A stretch of DNA of 64,000 bases from Gorsachius magnificus. Lineage: Eukaryota; Chordata; Aves; Pelecaniformes; Ardeidae. Shown here piece by piece: positions 62,589 to 64,000 of this stretch. The notes under the pieces are model-generated. The model ran no database searches. It was not told where the DNA came from and saw nothing but the letters and a program-made list of their open reading frames with translations. The first letter of the stretch is position 1, and each line of letters opens with the position of its first letter. The stretch covers positions 124,514,337 through 124,578,336 of the forward strand of contig CM067083.1 of assembly GCA_034008185.1 (NCBI GenBank). Reading direction: 5' to 3'. The position numbers and the translations under genes are program-made.

Positions 62589-64000
62589 GTAAGTCCCTCG
62601 GCCTGCTGGCTTGTCCCCCACCACAGGCGGCACCCGTGGGGGGTAGCACGCATGGGTGCTGGGCCAGCTGCATCCCCCTACGCTGGGTGGGCACCCTCCT
62701 CCCTGCGCCCGGGTTGGGGGTTGGGGTTGGGGGGGGGCTTTGGCTGCCGGTCGGCATGGAGCCTCAAGGGGAAGATGCCACCTGCGGTCACTCTCCCCCT
62801 TCCTTGGGCACCCCCTGGGGACACCACCCGACAAGATGGTCCTGAGGGAGGATGCAGACCCCAAATCGGCTGCCGGGAGTGATGGGGACAAGGCTGTGAT
62901 GCCACCAGGAGGGGCCCAAGAGGGTTCCCAAGATCCCGAGCATCCCCAGCTTTCCTGCCCCCATGGCTTGTGGCATCGCTGTCCCCACCTATGCCAACCC
63001 TGGATCCCCCTGGACCCCCGCCCCATCCTCCAAGGCACCACCAAAACCCTTCTCTGAGCCCCATCAGGATGGGACCAGCTTTGCAGATGGCTGGTGAACC
63101 GTGGCGTTTCGGGGGACCAGGCATCAGGCACCCCGCAGCCGCTCTCGCCCTCTCGATCCGCCTCCAACACTGGATGGAAAGAGCCATCCAAGAGCATTTT
63201 TGGGTTTTTTCCAGCCCCTAATCCTTTCTTTTCCCCTCCGCTGAGCCGTGGCCGTGCCCTGGCTGGCAGCATTTCTTTCCTTCCCATTCCCCCTCCGCCC
63301 CCGGGGGATTATCCATCGCCTCCCCCCCGCCCACTCGCCTGTTTATTAGCGACGATAAATCACGGCGGGTTGAGACATCCACCCAAACAGAGCCGGGGAA
63401 GCCCCCGGGGTTGGGAAATATCCCCCCAAAACCAGGGGGGACCAGCGACTTCCAGCTGGAGCCACCCCAGTGCCACCCCCTTGCTGGCAAAACCTCCTTG
63501 CAATCGCCCGTCGCTGCCACCAAGTTTTGAGGCACAACCCCCCTGCTTTTGCCCCCAAATAGTCTTTTGCAGTCTGAACGCACCAGCGTCTCTGCAGGGC
63601 CCCCTGTCTTCATGCCTGGTCCTGCTTCTAGAGCTTCATTTGCTGTCTTCCCCGGCCAGCAAGACGGAGGGGAGATGGGATGGTTGGTGGCTCATGGGTT
63701 CCTTGCAAGGTTGCGTCTCAAAGCAAGAGTGGTTTGAACCAGGAGCAGAGGAACCTGGGGTCTTTTGAGGCTCGGTTTCAGCTGGAAGAAGCATCGTGGT
63801 GGGATTTGATACAACCCTCCACTATTTCCAAAGCAACGGCTAAGGAAGTCCCATCAGCAATGTGGCTGATCCATCCTTCAGAGGTAGGAGATCCCCCTGA
63901 AGTTACAGGCATGCCTGCACCAGCACCGCAGCTGCCAGGGCAGGACAGGGGCCAGCTGATGGAGCTGGTCTTCAAGATGTGGATGCATTACCTACGTCCT
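62589..64000 (+). other. PNOC: PNOC intron 2, cut by the window edge
   Basis: The sequence after GTAAGT is GC-rich without repeats. I looked for the next expected coding segment (VCILEC-type) and did not find it, so the following exon lies beyond 64000. Confidence 0.75.

Noticed and set aside
62379..63287. 302-codon ORF on the - strand over the PNOC exon
   Set aside because: It is antisense to the PNOC coding exon and its intron. GC-rich DNA gives long open frames by chance, and no family features are seen.

Overview
This window is bird nuclear DNA. The evidence is the many CR1 LINE copies with the avian 3' tail (repeats of ATTCTATG or its complement), two solo retroviral LTRs of avian type, vertebrate exon-intron structure with GT-AG splice sites, and a set of genes that matches the vertebrate ELP3-PNOC neighbourhood (human 8p21). 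I cannot name the species.

Layout. (1) 1-24.1 kb: the 3' end of ELP3 on the + strand, seen as its last two coding exons (186-267 and 24056-24132) separated by an intron of about 23.8 kb. The intron carries many CR1 copies and one ERVK-like solo LTR (21010-21894) with a perfect 6-bp target duplication. (2) 24.1-43.6 kb: an intergenic region with no gene I can support. It holds more CR1 copies (one keeps part of a reverse transcriptase), an ERVL-like solo LTR (35543-36117) with a perfect 5-bp target duplication, poly-G tracts and a CpG-rich block at 25.5-26.1 kb. (3) 43.6-50.1 kb: an intact three-coding-exon protein kinase gene on the - strand (332 aa) of the STK35/PDIK1L family, tail-to-tail with ELP3. 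Its upstream CpG island (about 49.65-50.15 kb) carries CCAAT boxes, a GC box, an NRF1-like site and a ZNF143-type motif. Between this island and the first coding exon lies a strongly strand-asymmetric C-rich tract, G-rich on the gene's sense strand. (4) 50.1-58.5 kb: GC-rich, repeat-poor intergenic DNA. (5) 58.5-64 kb: the start of PNOC (prepronociceptin) on the + strand, with a TATA box, a short non-coding first exon, a 3.8-kb intron and the first coding exon (40 codons: signal peptide plus the first three cysteines). The rest of PNOC lies beyond the right edge.

The three genes have unrelated roles: tRNA wobble modification (ELP3), a probably nuclear Ser/Thr kinase, and a neuropeptide precursor. 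They share a locus, not a pathway. The item most worth following is the kinase. It sits between ELP3 and PNOC, where I know of no kinase in the human map, and every catalytic residue I can check is present. Young CR1 copies are dense left of about 43 kb and nearly absent to the right, so the kinase/PNOC half is compositionally different.
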